Below, in pieces: positions 1 through 9,159 of a stretch of DNA of 64,000 bases (the stretch's first letter is position 1; each line of letters begins with the position of its first letter). The translations under genes and the position numbers were made by a program. The notes under the pieces were generated by a model. It saw only the letters and a program-made list of their open reading frames with translations. It did no database searches and was not told where the DNA came from. This DNA comes from Marinobacter alexandrii (GTDB lineage Bacteria > Bacteroidota > Bacteroidia > Cytophagales > Cyclobacteriaceae). The stretch is from contig JBDWTN010000005.1 of assembly GCA_039984955.1 (NCBI GenBank), positions 806,001 to 870,000 on the forward strand, in the 5' to 3' direction.

Positions 1-20
1 TTGACATTGTATTCACTCAT
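1..20 (-). CDS. trpB: Tryptophan synthase beta chain, first codons only (partial)
   Basis: The reverse strand reads ATG AGT GAA TAC AAT GTC, i.e. MSEYNV, and its ATG overlaps the TGA stop of trpF in an ATGA junction, the same coupling used at trpF/trpC and trpD/trpG. TrpB proteins of Bacteroidota commonly begin with a short M-x-Y-x-V segment, and trpB normally follows trpF in these operons. Only six codons are visible, so the identity rests on operon position and start context; the gene runs off the left edge. Confidence 0.65.
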
Positions 21-637
21 AATGCCTGCTTCAGTTCTCTTAATTTTTCCAAATCCTTCATGGCAGGCTCTGTTTCAAAACGACTATTGACATCAATCCC
101 TGCTAGTTTTTCAATATTCATTGCTTTGATTTTTTCAATATCCTCAAGCTGAATGCCTCCACTTAATAAGAATGGCACATTCAAATTGTAGCTCTTCAGA
201 ATATTCCAATCAAAATGTCTTCCTGATCCTCCATAGTTGATAGACGCTGTATCAAACAAGAAATAGTTAGCTATTCCTTCATAGTTTTTGGCATAAAATG
301 GAATCGAATCCATTACCCTAAAAACTTTAATGATTTTTATGTTTTTCTCTCTGAGTGCATTTGCAAAGGTTAAATCTTCGTCTCCATGAAGCTGAGCATA
401 CTCTAATCCATATTTCTCAGATAATTCCACAATTTTCTCTACAGATTCATTAACAAATACTCCTACTTTATGAATACTCAAAGGGATTCGCATCAAAACA
501 TTTTCATCAATCTCATCAACAAATCGAGGAGATTTGGGATAAAAAATAAATCCCATGAAATTAGGTCGCAGCTCAATTAACCCCTGAATGTTTTCAGGGT
601 CTCGCATGCCACATACTTTTAGCTTTAGTTCACTCAT
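17..637 (-). CDS. trpF: Phosphoribosylanthranilate isomerase TrpF
   Basis: Catalyses the Amadori rearrangement of N-(5-phosphoribosyl)anthranilate to CdRP, the step before indole-glycerol phosphate formation; cytoplasmic TIM barrel. The 206-aa length fits the monofunctional enzyme. Visible signatures are KVCGM near residue 7 (catalytic Cys), GFIFYPKSPR near 29, LHGDE near 83, LFDT with the catalytic Asp near 127 and the phosphate-binding LSGGI near 158. It overlaps trpC by four bases (ATGA) upstream and apparently trpB by four bases downstream, so it is translationally coupled inside the trp operon. Confidence 0.97.
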   Translation of the reverse strand: MSELKLKVCGMRDPENIQGLIELRPNFMGFIFYPKSPRFVDEIDENVLMRIPLSIHKVGVFVNESVEKIVELSEKYGLEYAQLHGDEDLTFANALREKNIKIIKVFRVMDSIPFYAKNYEGIANYFLFDTASINYGGSGRHFDWNILKSYNLNVPFLLSGGIQLEDIEKIKAMNIEKLAGIDVNSRFETEPAMKDLEKLRELKQAL

Positions 638-1419
638 TCTAATTGCTTAATAAATTCTTTAGCCGCTTTTTCAGGGCGACTACTTTTCATGAAAGTCTCC
701 CCCATGAGAAAGCCTTCAAAACCATGCTTCCTTAATTCCTTTATAGTATCCGGATCAGAGATCCCGCTTTCAGATACTTTGGTAAAGTCATTAGGAATCA
801 AACCAGATAAATCATACGAGGTTTGAATATCTGTTTTAAAAGTTTTTAAGTCTCTATTATTTACTCCAATTAAATCAACTTTGTCAGTAATACTATTCTC
901 TAATTCAGCTTTGTTGTGGACCTCCAGTAAGACTTCCATTCCCAAGCTTTGAGCCAAACCTCCTAATCGTTCAATTTCTTCTTTTTTCAATACCGCAGCT
1001 ATCAAAAGAATGACATCTGCTCCCAAGGATTTAGCTTCAACAACCTGGTATTCATCTATCATAAAATCCTTACGGAGAATCGGGCAGAAGTTGAATGATC
1101 TGGCAACTTTCAAATCTTCAGAGGATCCGCCAAAGAATTTTTTATCGGTCAATACTGATAAACCAGATGCACCTGCTTGCATGTATCCTATAGATATTCG
1201 CTCCACGGAAACATGCTCATTTATCATTCCTTTAGATGGAGATTTCCTTTTTATTTCTGCAATCACACCAGACTTATCATCTTTTTGCAAATACTTCTTT
1301 AGGGAGACAGGCTGACTTTCAAAATAGGTGCTCTGCTCCAAAAACTTAATAGGATACAGGTCTTTGTTAGAAGCTACTTCTTCACGCTTATTCTTTACTA
1401 TATCTGATAGTATATCCAT
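634..1419 (-). CDS. trpC: Indole-3-glycerol phosphate synthase TrpC
   Basis: Converts CdRP to indole-3-glycerol phosphate with loss of CO2 and water. The 261-aa barrel shows the family motifs in order: AEIKRKSPSKG (catalytic Lys region, near residue 54), GASGLSVLTD, LRKDFM, LLEVHN, GVNNRDL and VSESGI. It is separate from trpF, not fused as in enterobacteria. Its ATG directly abuts the TAA of trpD and its stop overlaps the trpF start, consistent with one polycistronic message. Confidence 0.97.
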   Translation of the reverse strand: MDILSDIVKNKREEVASNKDLYPIKFLEQSTYFESQPVSLKKYLQKDDKSGVIAEIKRKSPSKGMINEHVSVERISIGYMQAGASGLSVLTDKKFFGGSSEDLKVARSFNFCPILRKDFMIDEYQVVEAKSLGADVILLIAAVLKKEEIERLGGLAQSLGMEVLLEVHNKAELENSITDKVDLIGVNNRDLKTFKTDIQTSYDLSGLIPNDFTKVSESGISDPDTIKELRKHGFEGFLMGETFMKSSRPEKAAKEFIKQLE

Positions 1420-2412
1420 TTAGTTATTGATGCTTAAAAAGTTTTTAAATGATTGAAGTGCCTTTCCAGATGATAAAGCCTCTTTAGCTTCTTGTATACC
1501 TGATATGAAAGGAGTTTGTTTTACTGTTGATATGGCAAGTCCGGCATTCGACAATACCGCATGATTCTGTGCTTCCGACCCTTCATTACCTAATATTTTA
1601 CTAAATATTTCTGCCGCTTCTTCAATGGTTTCACCTCCATGTAATTGCTCTTGATTTAAAATCGAAAACCCTAAGTCTTCAGGAGAGATCAACGCTTCTG
1701 TTTCATTGGATATTAGTTTGAAATTGCCAGTTAACGACACTTCATCATACCCATCTAATGAATGAACTATTGAAAAATTCTTAGTGGTGTTCTGATACAA
1801 ATACCCGTACAACCGTGCTAGCTCCAAACTAAAGACACCTACTAATTGGTTAGGCGGGAAAGCTGGATTAACCATTGGCCCAAGCATATTGAAAAATGTT
1901 TTAACACCTAATTCTTTTCGAATGGGGCCTACATTTTTCATGGCTGGATGAAAAAGAGGTGCATGCATGAAACATATGCCGGACTTATCCATTGATCGCT
2001 TCATTTGACCTGCATCACCTGAAAACTTTACACCCAAATATTCAAGAACATTGGATGATCCACTAATGGATGAAACTCCATAGTTTCCATGCTTTGCCAC
2101 ATTTACTCCAGCTCCAGCCACAATAAAAGAAGAGATGGTCGAAATATTAAAAGTGTTTTTACCGTCCCCTCCTGTTCCGCACACATCAATAGCATTATAA
2201 CCTTCCAACCCAACTGGATTGCATAATTCCAGCATTGCATCTCTAAAGCCCTCAAGTTCTTCAACTCTAATTGCTCTCATGAGATAAACAGTCAAGAATG
2301 AAGCAATCTGGCTGTTGTTATATTGACCTGTTGCAAGACCTGTCAACACCTCTTTTGCTTCATCTCGAGATAGAATCTGGTTATTGATCAGTCTGTTTAG
2401 AATATCCTTCAT
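1420..2412 (-). CDS. trpD: Anthranilate phosphoribosyltransferase TrpD
   Basis: Transfers phosphoribosyl from PRPP to anthranilate. The 330-aa protein has an N-terminal helical domain (roughly residues 1-70) and the PRPP-binding motif CGTGGDGKNTFNIS near residue 79, then KHGNYGVSS. It is not fused to the glutamine amidotransferase. Its start overlaps the trpG stop by four bases, and the next gene trpC begins at the very next base after its stop. Confidence 0.97.
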   Translation of the reverse strand: MKDILNRLINNQILSRDEAKEVLTGLATGQYNNSQIASFLTVYLMRAIRVEELEGFRDAMLELCNPVGLEGYNAIDVCGTGGDGKNTFNISTISSFIVAGAGVNVAKHGNYGVSSISGSSNVLEYLGVKFSGDAGQMKRSMDKSGICFMHAPLFHPAMKNVGPIRKELGVKTFFNMLGPMVNPAFPPNQLVGVFSLELARLYGYLYQNTTKNFSIVHSLDGYDEVSLTGNFKLISNETEALISPEDLGFSILNQEQLHGGETIEEAAEIFSKILGNEGSEAQNHAVLSNAGLAISTVKQTPFISGIQEAKEALSSGKALQSFKNFLSINN

Positions 2413-2981
2413 AGCATTATCCAGTTTTCTATTATTTTTTTTCCATACTCTGTCATGATAGACTCTGGATGAAATTGCACACCTCGAACATTAAAGTTTC
2501 TGTGCTTAATGGACATAATATTTCCGTTTTCCGCGACGCTTGTAATAATCAAGTCATCAGGAACAGCATTCTTTTCAATTACCCAGGAATGATATCGGCA
2601 CACATTGAATGAATTTGGTAGTCCCTCAAAAATTTCATCTTTCACTTTCAACTCAATCGGAGTAACCATACCATGATACACTTTAGATAGGTTTAAAAGT
2701 TCAGCACCAAAGGCTTCTCCTATTGCCTGGTGTCCCAGACATACGCCTAAAATATTCTTTGAGGGAGCGTATCTTTTAATTACCTCTGGCATTAGGCCTG
2801 TATGTTTAGGAACCCCAGGACCTGGAGAAAGTAAGATGCAATCAAACTCCTCTACTTCATCCAATTCAAATTGATCATTTCTCACAATTCGCATGGAATC
2901 TTCCAAACCTAACTCTCTAAGAATGTGAACTAGGTTGTAGGTAAACGAATCGTAGTTATCTATGACTAAAACCTTCTTCAT
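2409..2981 (-). CDS. trpG: Anthranilate synthase glutamine amidotransferase TrpG
   Basis: Component II of anthranilate synthase: a class I glutamine amidotransferase that feeds ammonia to TrpE. The 190-aa protein has LSPGPG near residue 51, the nucleophile elbow GVCLGHQ with Cys81, and the C-terminal HPES motif. Family members can also serve as PabA for folate synthesis; linkage to trpE with a four-base overlap argues that tryptophan synthesis is its main job here. Confidence 0.96.
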   Translation of the reverse strand: MKKVLVIDNYDSFTYNLVHILRELGLEDSMRIVRNDQFELDEVEEFDCILLSPGPGVPKHTGLMPEVIKRYAPSKNILGVCLGHQAIGEAFGAELLNLSKVYHGMVTPIELKVKDEIFEGLPNSFNVCRYHSWVIEKNAVPDDLIITSVAENGNIMSIKHRNFNVRGVQFHPESIMTEYGKKIIENWIML

Positions 2982-4369
2982 AGTTTTTCTGCCTCTTTAA
3001 TGGCATGTTCTAATGCACCTACCTTATTAAATACTTCCTGAAGCTCGCTTTCAGGTTTTGACTGAGCTACAACACCCGCACCTGCTTGAAACTTCAATAC
3101 ATTGTTTTTACTTAGAAAACTTCGAATCATAATGGCGTGATTAAAATTTCCATCGAAATCCATGAATCCCACAGCTCCACCATAGAATCCTCTAGGGTCA
3201 CTTTCATTTTCCTGAATAATCTCCATTGCCCTAATCTTAGGAGCTCCTGAAAGTGTACCAGCTGGAAAGGTTTCAGCGACAATATCAATAAATGAAGCAT
3301 TGTCTTTCATCTTGCCCGTAACCTTTGAAACCAAGTGTATAACATGAGAGTAATACTGTACCTCCTTGTAAGTCTCCACCTTTACATCTTCACAGCTATA
3401 ACTTAAATCGTTTCTAGCCAGATCAACTAGCATTACATGCTCAGAATCTTCTTTCGGATCTTTCAAGAGCTTTTCAGCTAACTCAGTGTCGGCTTTATCA
3501 TTTCCTGTTCTTCTAAATGTTCCTGCAATAGGATGAATTTCAGCAATACCATCTTTCAAAACAATTTGGGCTTCAGGAGAAGAACCAAAAATTCTGAAAG
3601 ATCCGTAATCAAAATAGAAAAGGTAAGGGGATGGATTGACTGAGCGTAGAGTCCTGTAAACCTGAAAATCATCTCCTTGATAGGGTACCTTGAAGCTTCT
3701 TGACAAAACAACCTGAAACACATCTCCAATGTGGCAATGATGTATTCCCTTTTTCACCATCTCTAAGTACTCCTCATCGCTTTTATTGGACTGTTTAATC
3801 CCCATCGTCTTGAAGGGATATCCTGGAATATTTCGCTGTTGAATTAATGCGCTTACTTCATCAAATAATTCATCATGAGGATGATCTGTATATGTTTCAA
3901 TGATGTAGCATTCATTTTTGAAATGATCTAGAGCTATGACAAATTGAAACAAATGATACTGTACAGTTGGAATACTTTCATCTCGCCGCTTAATCTTTAG
4001 GCCTCCAAAATCTGCCTTAGCATCATAATTGAAATATCCAAACAAGCCAGATTTTATGTATCCACTATTAGAATGCTCCAATTCAAAACTCTCAGTAAAT
4101 AATTTAATCTCATCTTTCAGGCTATCTGTTTCAAATGTCTCCAACTTATCATAGGGGAGTTTCTTTTCAATATTTCGACCATTCGCCTTTATGTAGGCTA
4201 GTGGAGAACAACAGATGTATGAAAAGCTATTTTCTGATCCGTGATAGTCCGAACTTTCCAATAGAAAAGAGTTTGCAAAGCGATCCCTCAGCTTCAAGTA
4301 GATGCTCACTGGTGTGATCGTATCAGCCAGTATCTTCCTTTCTCGTGTATTTAATTTCAATTTGCTCAT
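2978..4369 (-). CDS. trpE: Anthranilate synthase component I TrpE
   Basis: Converts chorismate to anthranilate with TrpG. The 463-aa protein carries an N-terminal LLESS segment, which in TrpE is part of the tryptophan feedback site, and the chorismate-binding C-terminal half with DVFQVVLSR, SSPEAQI, HPIAGTFRRTG, DLARND, FPAGTLSGAPK and GAVGF. First gene of the operon; its start lies only about a dozen bases beyond the T-run of an intrinsic terminator in the leader, so expression probably depends on read-through. Confidence 0.97.
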   Translation of the reverse strand: MSKLKLNTRERKILADTITPVSIYLKLRDRFANSFLLESSDYHGSENSFSYICCSPLAYIKANGRNIEKKLPYDKLETFETDSLKDEIKLFTESFELEHSNSGYIKSGLFGYFNYDAKADFGGLKIKRRDESIPTVQYHLFQFVIALDHFKNECYIIETYTDHPHDELFDEVSALIQQRNIPGYPFKTMGIKQSNKSDEEYLEMVKKGIHHCHIGDVFQVVLSRSFKVPYQGDDFQVYRTLRSVNPSPYLFYFDYGSFRIFGSSPEAQIVLKDGIAEIHPIAGTFRRTGNDKADTELAEKLLKDPKEDSEHVMLVDLARNDLSYSCEDVKVETYKEVQYYSHVIHLVSKVTGKMKDNASFIDIVAETFPAGTLSGAPKIRAMEIIQENESDPRGFYGGAVGFMDFDGNFNHAIMIRSFLSKNNVLKFQAGAGVVAQSKPESELQEVFNKVGALEHAIKEAEKL

Positions 4370-4380
4370 AGGTATAAACC

Positions 4381-4413
4381 AAAAAAAACCCTGACGATAA
4401 CTGTCAGGGTTTT
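4381..4413 (-). terminator. trp operon attenuator: intrinsic terminator in the leader
   Basis: The sequence CCCTGAC-GATAACT-GTCAGGG forms a perfect 7-bp GC-rich stem, extended by A/T pairs on both sides. On the reverse strand the stem is followed by eight T residues, then about a dozen bases to the trpE ATG. A terminator immediately before the first structural gene makes sense only as an attenuator. The hairpin is also followed by a T-rich stretch on the plus strand, but no plus-strand gene ends here. Confidence 0.88.
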
Positions 4414-4439
4414 ATATTTTTAAACACAGCAGTGACTTG

Positions 4440-4490
4440 TCAACAATTATTTTTGTTGCTCCACCACCAATATGTTTGTGCTTTCATCAT
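4440..4490 (-). CDS. trpL: Trp leader peptide with three consecutive Trp codons
   Basis: A 16-codon reading frame, MMKAQTYWWWSNKNNC followed by TGA, lies 27 bases upstream of the attenuator terminator on the trpE strand. Three consecutive TGG codons are the classical sensor of charged tRNA-Trp. Directly after them CAACAA and TTGTTG (4441-4458) can form a 6-bp hairpin that covers the leader stop, a plausible pause structure. A weak alternative pairing of ACTGCTGTGTTT with the 5' arm of the terminator could act as antiterminator; I did not find a strong one. No function beyond translation-coupled sensing is implied. Confidence 0.85.
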   Translation of the reverse strand: MMKAQTYWWWSNKNNC

Positions 4491-4613
4491 TGTGATCGCT
4501 AAGCTAATTGTATTTGGATTTAAAAAACAAATCCTGTCTCATTTTTGTTAACTTTTTTTCGCCGTTGATGTAAGTAGGTCTTACCATTGATCTTTTTAAA
4601 CTAAATTTCCGCC

Positions 4614-5036
4614 ATGTTATCGCAAGAAGAACAAATTAGCATATTGGCTCACTTATCTAAGGCAGATAACGTTGTGGCTGAAGAGGAATACCGATTGATT
4701 TTATTTGTAGCCAATGGGCTTGGCATTTCAGAAGAAAAAACCGCTGAAATAATAAATAATCCAAGACCGATTCCGAAGCTTAAGGATTTACCGCCTGACG
4801 AAAAATTCAATTATCTTTTTAATATTATCCGAATGATGAAAGCTGACGGTAAGATTCATTCGAACGAGATTAAGTTTTGTGAAAAACTGGCTTTGAATTT
4901 GGGATACAAGCCTGGTGTAATTGCAGAACTTTCAGCATATATATATAAAGATCCAAGTATCAATTCGAATCGAGGTTATCTTCGATCAATTGCGGATCAA
5001 CATCTAATCCCATTAGATGAGAGTAACGAGGATTAA
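4614..5036 (+). CDS. TerB-like domain protein
   Basis: A 140-aa soluble, all-helical protein. The pattern of an N-terminal acidic helix (ADNVVAEEEY) and an internal repeat of the same theme (ADGKIHSNEIKF) matches the TerB/DjlA-N-like fold, where conserved Asp/Glu residues of paired helices form a metal-binding-like site. Function of such stand-alone proteins is unknown. The gene is divergent from the trp operon, and its 3' end overlaps the following outer-membrane protein gene by 20 bases, so the two are probably cotranscribed. Confidence 0.7.
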   Translation: MLSQEEQISILAHLSKADNVVAEEEYRLILFVANGLGISEEKTAEIINNPRPIPKLKDLPPDEKFNYLFNIIRMMKADGKIHSNEIKFCEKLALNLGYKPGVIAELSAYIYKDPSINSNRGYLRSIADQHLIPLDESNED

Positions 5037-7272
5037 TTTTCTTTTAATTCTTAATGTTTTTTGGTTCTCTTCCTTCGCTCAAAATGAGCAGGGTCAAGTG
5101 AGTCATGACATTATTAGATCAGAATCTCCACTAAAAATAGATGGGGTCTTAGACGAAGAGGTTTGGAGTCTTGCTGAAAAAAGTGGTGGGTTTTACCAAT
5201 CGTATCCTACAGATGATCAGCCAGCTCAGGATACCACTCAGTTTATGATTGCCTACGATGATCACTTTATTTATGTAGGCGTAATCTGCTATGACAACCT
5301 ACCTGGAGACCCTATAACAAACACACTTCAAAGAGACTTTCCATGGCCTAGAAATGATAATATCAGCTTCTATATTGATCCATACAATGATAAATCCAAT
5401 GGGTTTACGTTTCAAGTAACGCCTGACAATGTTCAAAGAGAAGGATTGGTTGTGTTGGGAGGTGATGTGCAGGATGATTGGGATAACAAGTGGTACAGTG
5501 GAGTAAGCAAGGGTAAAAATGTGTGGTATGTGGAGATGGCCATTCCTTTCAAAAGCATACGCTATAATAGCGTCTCAAATTGGAATATTCAGTTCATCAG
5601 AAACAATCAAAAACGCAACGAAAGATCTACCTACATACGTGTCCCTCAACAATTTCGCGCAAGTGACATGACCTATTCAGGTTCACTTCAATGGGATACT
5701 CCCCCTCCGGAAGCTGGAACGAATGTAGCGGTCATTCCATACATAAGCGGCAGCTCAAGTAAAGATTTTGAAGAAAACGAGTCACAAACTAAAGGAGATG
5801 CAGGCTTTGATGCTAAAATAGGATTGAGCAATTCAATAAATTTAGACCTTACATTTAATCCTGATTTTTCTCAAGTAGAGGTGGATCAGCAAGTTACCAA
5901 CCTTCAGCGCTTTGAGATTTCATTTCCAGAGAGGAGACAATTTTTCCTAGAGAATCAGGATCTTTTTGCTCAAAATGGATTTAGAACTACTCGACCATTC
6001 TTTTCCAGAAGAATAGGCATACAGGGCTCAGGCAGTACACAACGAAATGTGCCTATTATAGGAGGTGCTAGAGTTAGCGGTAAAATCGGCACCAAATGGC
6101 GAATTGGCGTTCTGGATATGGTAACGAATGAAGATGAAACTTCTGAAGAGATAAGCCCAGCACAAAATTATTCTGTAGCGGTAATAGAAAGGCAAATCTT
6201 CAAGAGATCCAGAATCAGTGCTGTGTTTGTGGGTAGAACTAATCTTGGAGAGGCGGCAATTGATTCATTTAGAATTGAGAGCAATCAAGTTGTAGATGAA
6301 TTCGGCAGAGAGGTAGAATCCAGAGACACATTGCTCACTCTTTCAGAATACAATTATGTATATGGTCTCGATTACAATCTTGCTACGGTAGATAATCGAT
6401 GGGAAGGTAATTTTTATTATCATAGATCTTTAGATCCTGACAAAAAAAGTGATGCCCAAACCTATGGTGCATTTCTTCGGTATCAAACAACCAAAATTAA
6501 TGCACGAGGCTTCATTAGAGCCGTAGGGGATGGATATAATGCCGAAGTTGGTTTTGTTCCTCGTAACGGAGTTTTTACTGGAGGTGGGCGTTTGGACCTT
6601 AACTATTTTACCGATGGAGTTGTGCAACGGCACGGACCTTCATTAGGTGGAGATATTTTGTATGATAGAGACTGGAATCAATTGGATAACTCCATTTCTG
6701 GGGACTATGAAGTTCAGTTCCTCAATACTTCGCAAACACAAATAGGCTTCAGGAGACAGTCGGTTTTACTAACCGGAGCTTTTGATCCATCAGGAACAGA
6801 CGGATTAGAATTGGCTGAAGGTACCAATATTTCATGGACAAACGTACGAATATCCTATGATTCGGATAATCGTAAGACGTTTGTTTACGGCTTGGGGGCT
6901 AATTATGGAAGTTATTACAACGGTGAAAGAACAAACCTTCGAGCAAATGTTTTGTACAGATTTCAACCGATTGTACAAATAGGATTAAATGCCGAGTTCA
7001 ATCGAATAGAACTACCAGATCCTTACAGTGATGCTGACCTCCTTTTACTCGGACCAAGAGTAGATCTAACACTTACAAACAAAGTGTTTTTCACAACGTT
7101 CGTACAGTACAATACACAAGATGAAAACCTTGGTCACAATTCCCGGTTTCAATGGAGATTTAAGCCTGTATCGGATCTATTCATTGTTTATACTGACAAT
7201 TATTTCACTGATGATTTTAGAACACGAAATCGAGCGTTGGTCGTAAAGCTTAGCTATTGGCTTAACCTCTAA
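5017..7272 (+). CDS. DUF5916 outer-membrane protein with CBM9-like N-terminal domain
   Basis: A 751-aa exported protein: signal peptide ending at SSFAQ, then a carbohydrate-binding-module-9-like beta-sandwich (about residues 30-230, opening with the IDGVLDEEVW motif of this family) and a long beta-barrel-like C-terminal part ending in an aromatic residue pattern typical of outer-membrane barrels (KLSYWLNL). The substrate is unknown. The start overlaps the TerB-like gene but gives a clean signal peptide. It converges with the AlkB-type gene, the two stop codons overlapping by four bases. Confidence 0.82.
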   Translation: MRVTRINFLLILNVFWFSSFAQNEQGQVSHDIIRSESPLKIDGVLDEEVWSLAEKSGGFYQSYPTDDQPAQDTTQFMIAYDDHFIYVGVICYDNLPGDPITNTLQRDFPWPRNDNISFYIDPYNDKSNGFTFQVTPDNVQREGLVVLGGDVQDDWDNKWYSGVSKGKNVWYVEMAIPFKSIRYNSVSNWNIQFIRNNQKRNERSTYIRVPQQFRASDMTYSGSLQWDTPPPEAGTNVAVIPYISGSSSKDFEENESQTKGDAGFDAKIGLSNSINLDLTFNPDFSQVEVDQQVTNLQRFEISFPERRQFFLENQDLFAQNGFRTTRPFFSRRIGIQGSGSTQRNVPIIGGARVSGKIGTKWRIGVLDMVTNEDETSEEISPAQNYSVAVIERQIFKRSRISAVFVGRTNLGEAAIDSFRIESNQVVDEFGREVESRDTLLTLSEYNYVYGLDYNLATVDNRWEGNFYYHRSLDPDKKSDAQTYGAFLRYQTTKINARGFIRAVGDGYNAEVGFVPRNGVFTGGGRLDLNYFTDGVVQRHGPSLGGDILYDRDWNQLDNSISGDYEVQFLNTSQTQIGFRRQSVLLTGAFDPSGTDGLELAEGTNISWTNVRISYDSDNRKTFVYGLGANYGSYYNGERTNLRANVLYRFQPIVQIGLNAEFNRIELPDPYSDADLLLLGPRVDLTLTNKVFFTTFVQYNTQDENLGHNSRFQWRFKPVSDLFIVYTDNYFTDDFRTRNRALVVKLSYWLNL

Positions 7273-8333
7273 GCAGCTTCAGCTAGATCAACCTGCTTCA
7301 TCTTGTCAATTTTTGGATTCATTATGGAAAACCATAATGGAGGAATAATAGCTAATATCATCATACCAGGGTAACCAGTTGGCATTTGTGGACTTTCGTC
7401 AATGTGCCTTAAGATTTGGTATTTTCTACTCGCGATGTAATGATGGTCCGAATGCCTCGAAAGCTCGAATAGAATTATCCTACCCAGCCTATGATCTGAA
7501 TTCCATGAATGGTGGGGCATTACTCGCTCATACACCTCCCCTTTCTTGTTTCTTTCTAAACCGTAGTGCTCTATATAATTCACCGTTTCAAGAAGAAGGA
7601 ATCCCATCACAGCAGATAAGATAAAATATCCCATTACCACCCATCCAAATAGAAGTCCAACACCGACTGTAAATACTATTTGAATAATCTGGAATTGCAA
7701 CATTTCATTTTGAAACGAAAAAGTTGATTTTCCCTTTTTAGCCAATCGTTGTGCTTCAAGCTTCCATGCTGATAGGTAAGCAAAAATTACAGATCTAATC
7801 CAAAAAGTATATAATATCTCCCCATACCGTGCCGATGATGGATCTTCTTTGGTACTCACATTTTTGTGATGCCCTCTATTGTGTTCAATAAAGAAATGCA
7901 TATAGAGCGATGTAAGTAGTAGTCCCTTTGACATTAACTGTTCGTACCAAGTATTTCTATGACCTAATTCATGTGCTACATTGATTCCAATTACCCCGCA
8001 CATTAATCCCATTGCGGTAATTCTTCCTATTTGATCTACCAATGTAAGCCCAGGCTCAGACATTGAGAACAAGAACACTATAAGCAATGCAAACTGAATA
8101 GGAACCATGATATAGAGTTGCCAATCATAGATAGAATCTTCTTTTCTTCTAGATTCTTTTTCCTTAGTTAAGTTGGTAGAATCGGGTTTGTATGCAAGTT
8201 CAAGGACTGGAATGAGAACAAATGATTCTACCAGGGGAAGGTAAGTTAGCCAACCATGTGTATTGAAACTTACCCACGCCAATATGGGGAGAATCAATAC
8301 ATTCATGTATTTAAGTGAATTTAATTTTTTCAT
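7269..8333 (-). CDS. AlkB-type membrane di-iron monooxygenase (alkane 1-monooxygenase family)
   Basis: A 354-aa membrane protein with several hydrophobic segments and the four histidine motifs of the AlkB group: HELGHR at 121-126, EHNRGHH at 150-156, NYIEHYGL at 252-259 and RHSDHH at 293-298. These ligate the di-iron centre that hydroxylates alkanes or related hydrocarbons using rubredoxin-type electron donors. No rubredoxin gene is adjacent, so the electron donor and real substrate are unknown. It lies directly downstream of a beta-barrel protein gene, with adjacent stop and start, which suggests an outer-membrane partner. Confidence 0.9.
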   Translation of the reverse strand: MKKLNSLKYMNVLILPILAWVSFNTHGWLTYLPLVESFVLIPVLELAYKPDSTNLTKEKESRRKEDSIYDWQLYIMVPIQFALLIVFLFSMSEPGLTLVDQIGRITAMGLMCGVIGINVAHELGHRNTWYEQLMSKGLLLTSLYMHFFIEHNRGHHKNVSTKEDPSSARYGEILYTFWIRSVIFAYLSAWKLEAQRLAKKGKSTFSFQNEMLQFQIIQIVFTVGVGLLFGWVVMGYFILSAVMGFLLLETVNYIEHYGLERNKKGEVYERVMPHHSWNSDHRLGRIILFELSRHSDHHYIASRKYQILRHIDESPQMPTGYPGMMILAIIPPLWFSIMNPKIDKMKQVDLAEAA

Positions 8334-9011
8334 TTAATCCTTCTTACCAAGGTTAATCATGTACCCAACCGTAGCTCCTACAACCCAATGGTTTGATATA
8401 TCAGGTGTCTCTGTTGTCAAGTCTCCTGCATCAATAAAGTTACTGAAAGTATAACTAAAAAAGCCTTCCAGCTGGAAGGTGCCAATCGATAAGTCTCTGA
8501 AGACACCACCACCAAGCCTGGCTCCATACCCTATTTCGTTATCTCTGCTTTCATCGTACGTATAAAAATCGGATGCAGGTATGTTATCACCGTTTGGTTC
8601 AGCATCCAGACTTACACTCATTAAAAACTCCATGTAGAACCCTGCCGATACAAAAAATTTGTTTTTCCCTCCAAAGTAGCCAAATCCTTCCAAAGGGATT
8701 TCTAAGTAATTCATTCGAGCAGAATAGGTTGGCTCATTGGATAAAAATGTTTGCTTCCATCCTTTCTGAACATAATTAACGCCCAATTGAATGCCTGAAT
8801 TCAAAAATGAGTTTCCTACCTTAGGTAGATATTTCACAAATACTCCACCACTTGCTCCAGACAAGAACGTGGTTCTTGTATTCAAATTGAAAATGGTATG
8901 TTCAATGAAAACAGATGATGCATGCCCTCCTGCCTTCACTCCCACATATGTTTTTTGTGCTACACTCGTTTGCACGATTAAAACGGTGCAGATCAACCAT
9001 ACATATCTCAT
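8334..9011 (-). CDS. PorT-like outer-membrane beta-barrel protein
   Basis: A 225-aa protein with signal peptide (cleavage after TSVAQ) and alternating aromatic strands of an eight-stranded OMP_b-brl type barrel (VGVKAGGHAS, IQLGVNY, GYGARLGGG, VVGATVGYMINLG). Immediately precedes the AlkB-type monooxygenase in one operon. By analogy with AlkL it could help hydrophobic substrate cross the outer membrane, but AlkL belongs to the unrelated OmpW family, so this is inference only. Confidence 0.75.
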   Translation of the reverse strand: MRYVWLICTVLIVQTSVAQKTYVGVKAGGHASSVFIEHTIFNLNTRTTFLSGASGGVFVKYLPKVGNSFLNSGIQLGVNYVQKGWKQTFLSNEPTYSARMNYLEIPLEGFGYFGGKNKFFVSAGFYMEFLMSVSLDAEPNGDNIPASDFYTYDESRDNEIGYGARLGGGVFRDLSIGTFQLEGFFSYTFSNFIDAGDLTTETPDISNHWVVGATVGYMINLGKKD

Positions 9012-9159
9012 TCGCTTATTTCTTTTGTCTTTTAAGTAGTATAAAAGTTCACCTCTAATGCTTTCTATCCCTTTTATCTAAATTGTATTTCTCAAAAATA
9101 AAATAATCATAGCTATGCTCAATGGAAATGATTATTCTTGAATTAAATACAACTTAACC

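Noticed and set aside
1-4500. T-box or other riboswitch control of the trp operon
   Set aside because: No T-box core or specifier loop was recognised; the leader instead has a short Trp-rich frame and terminator, which explain the region.
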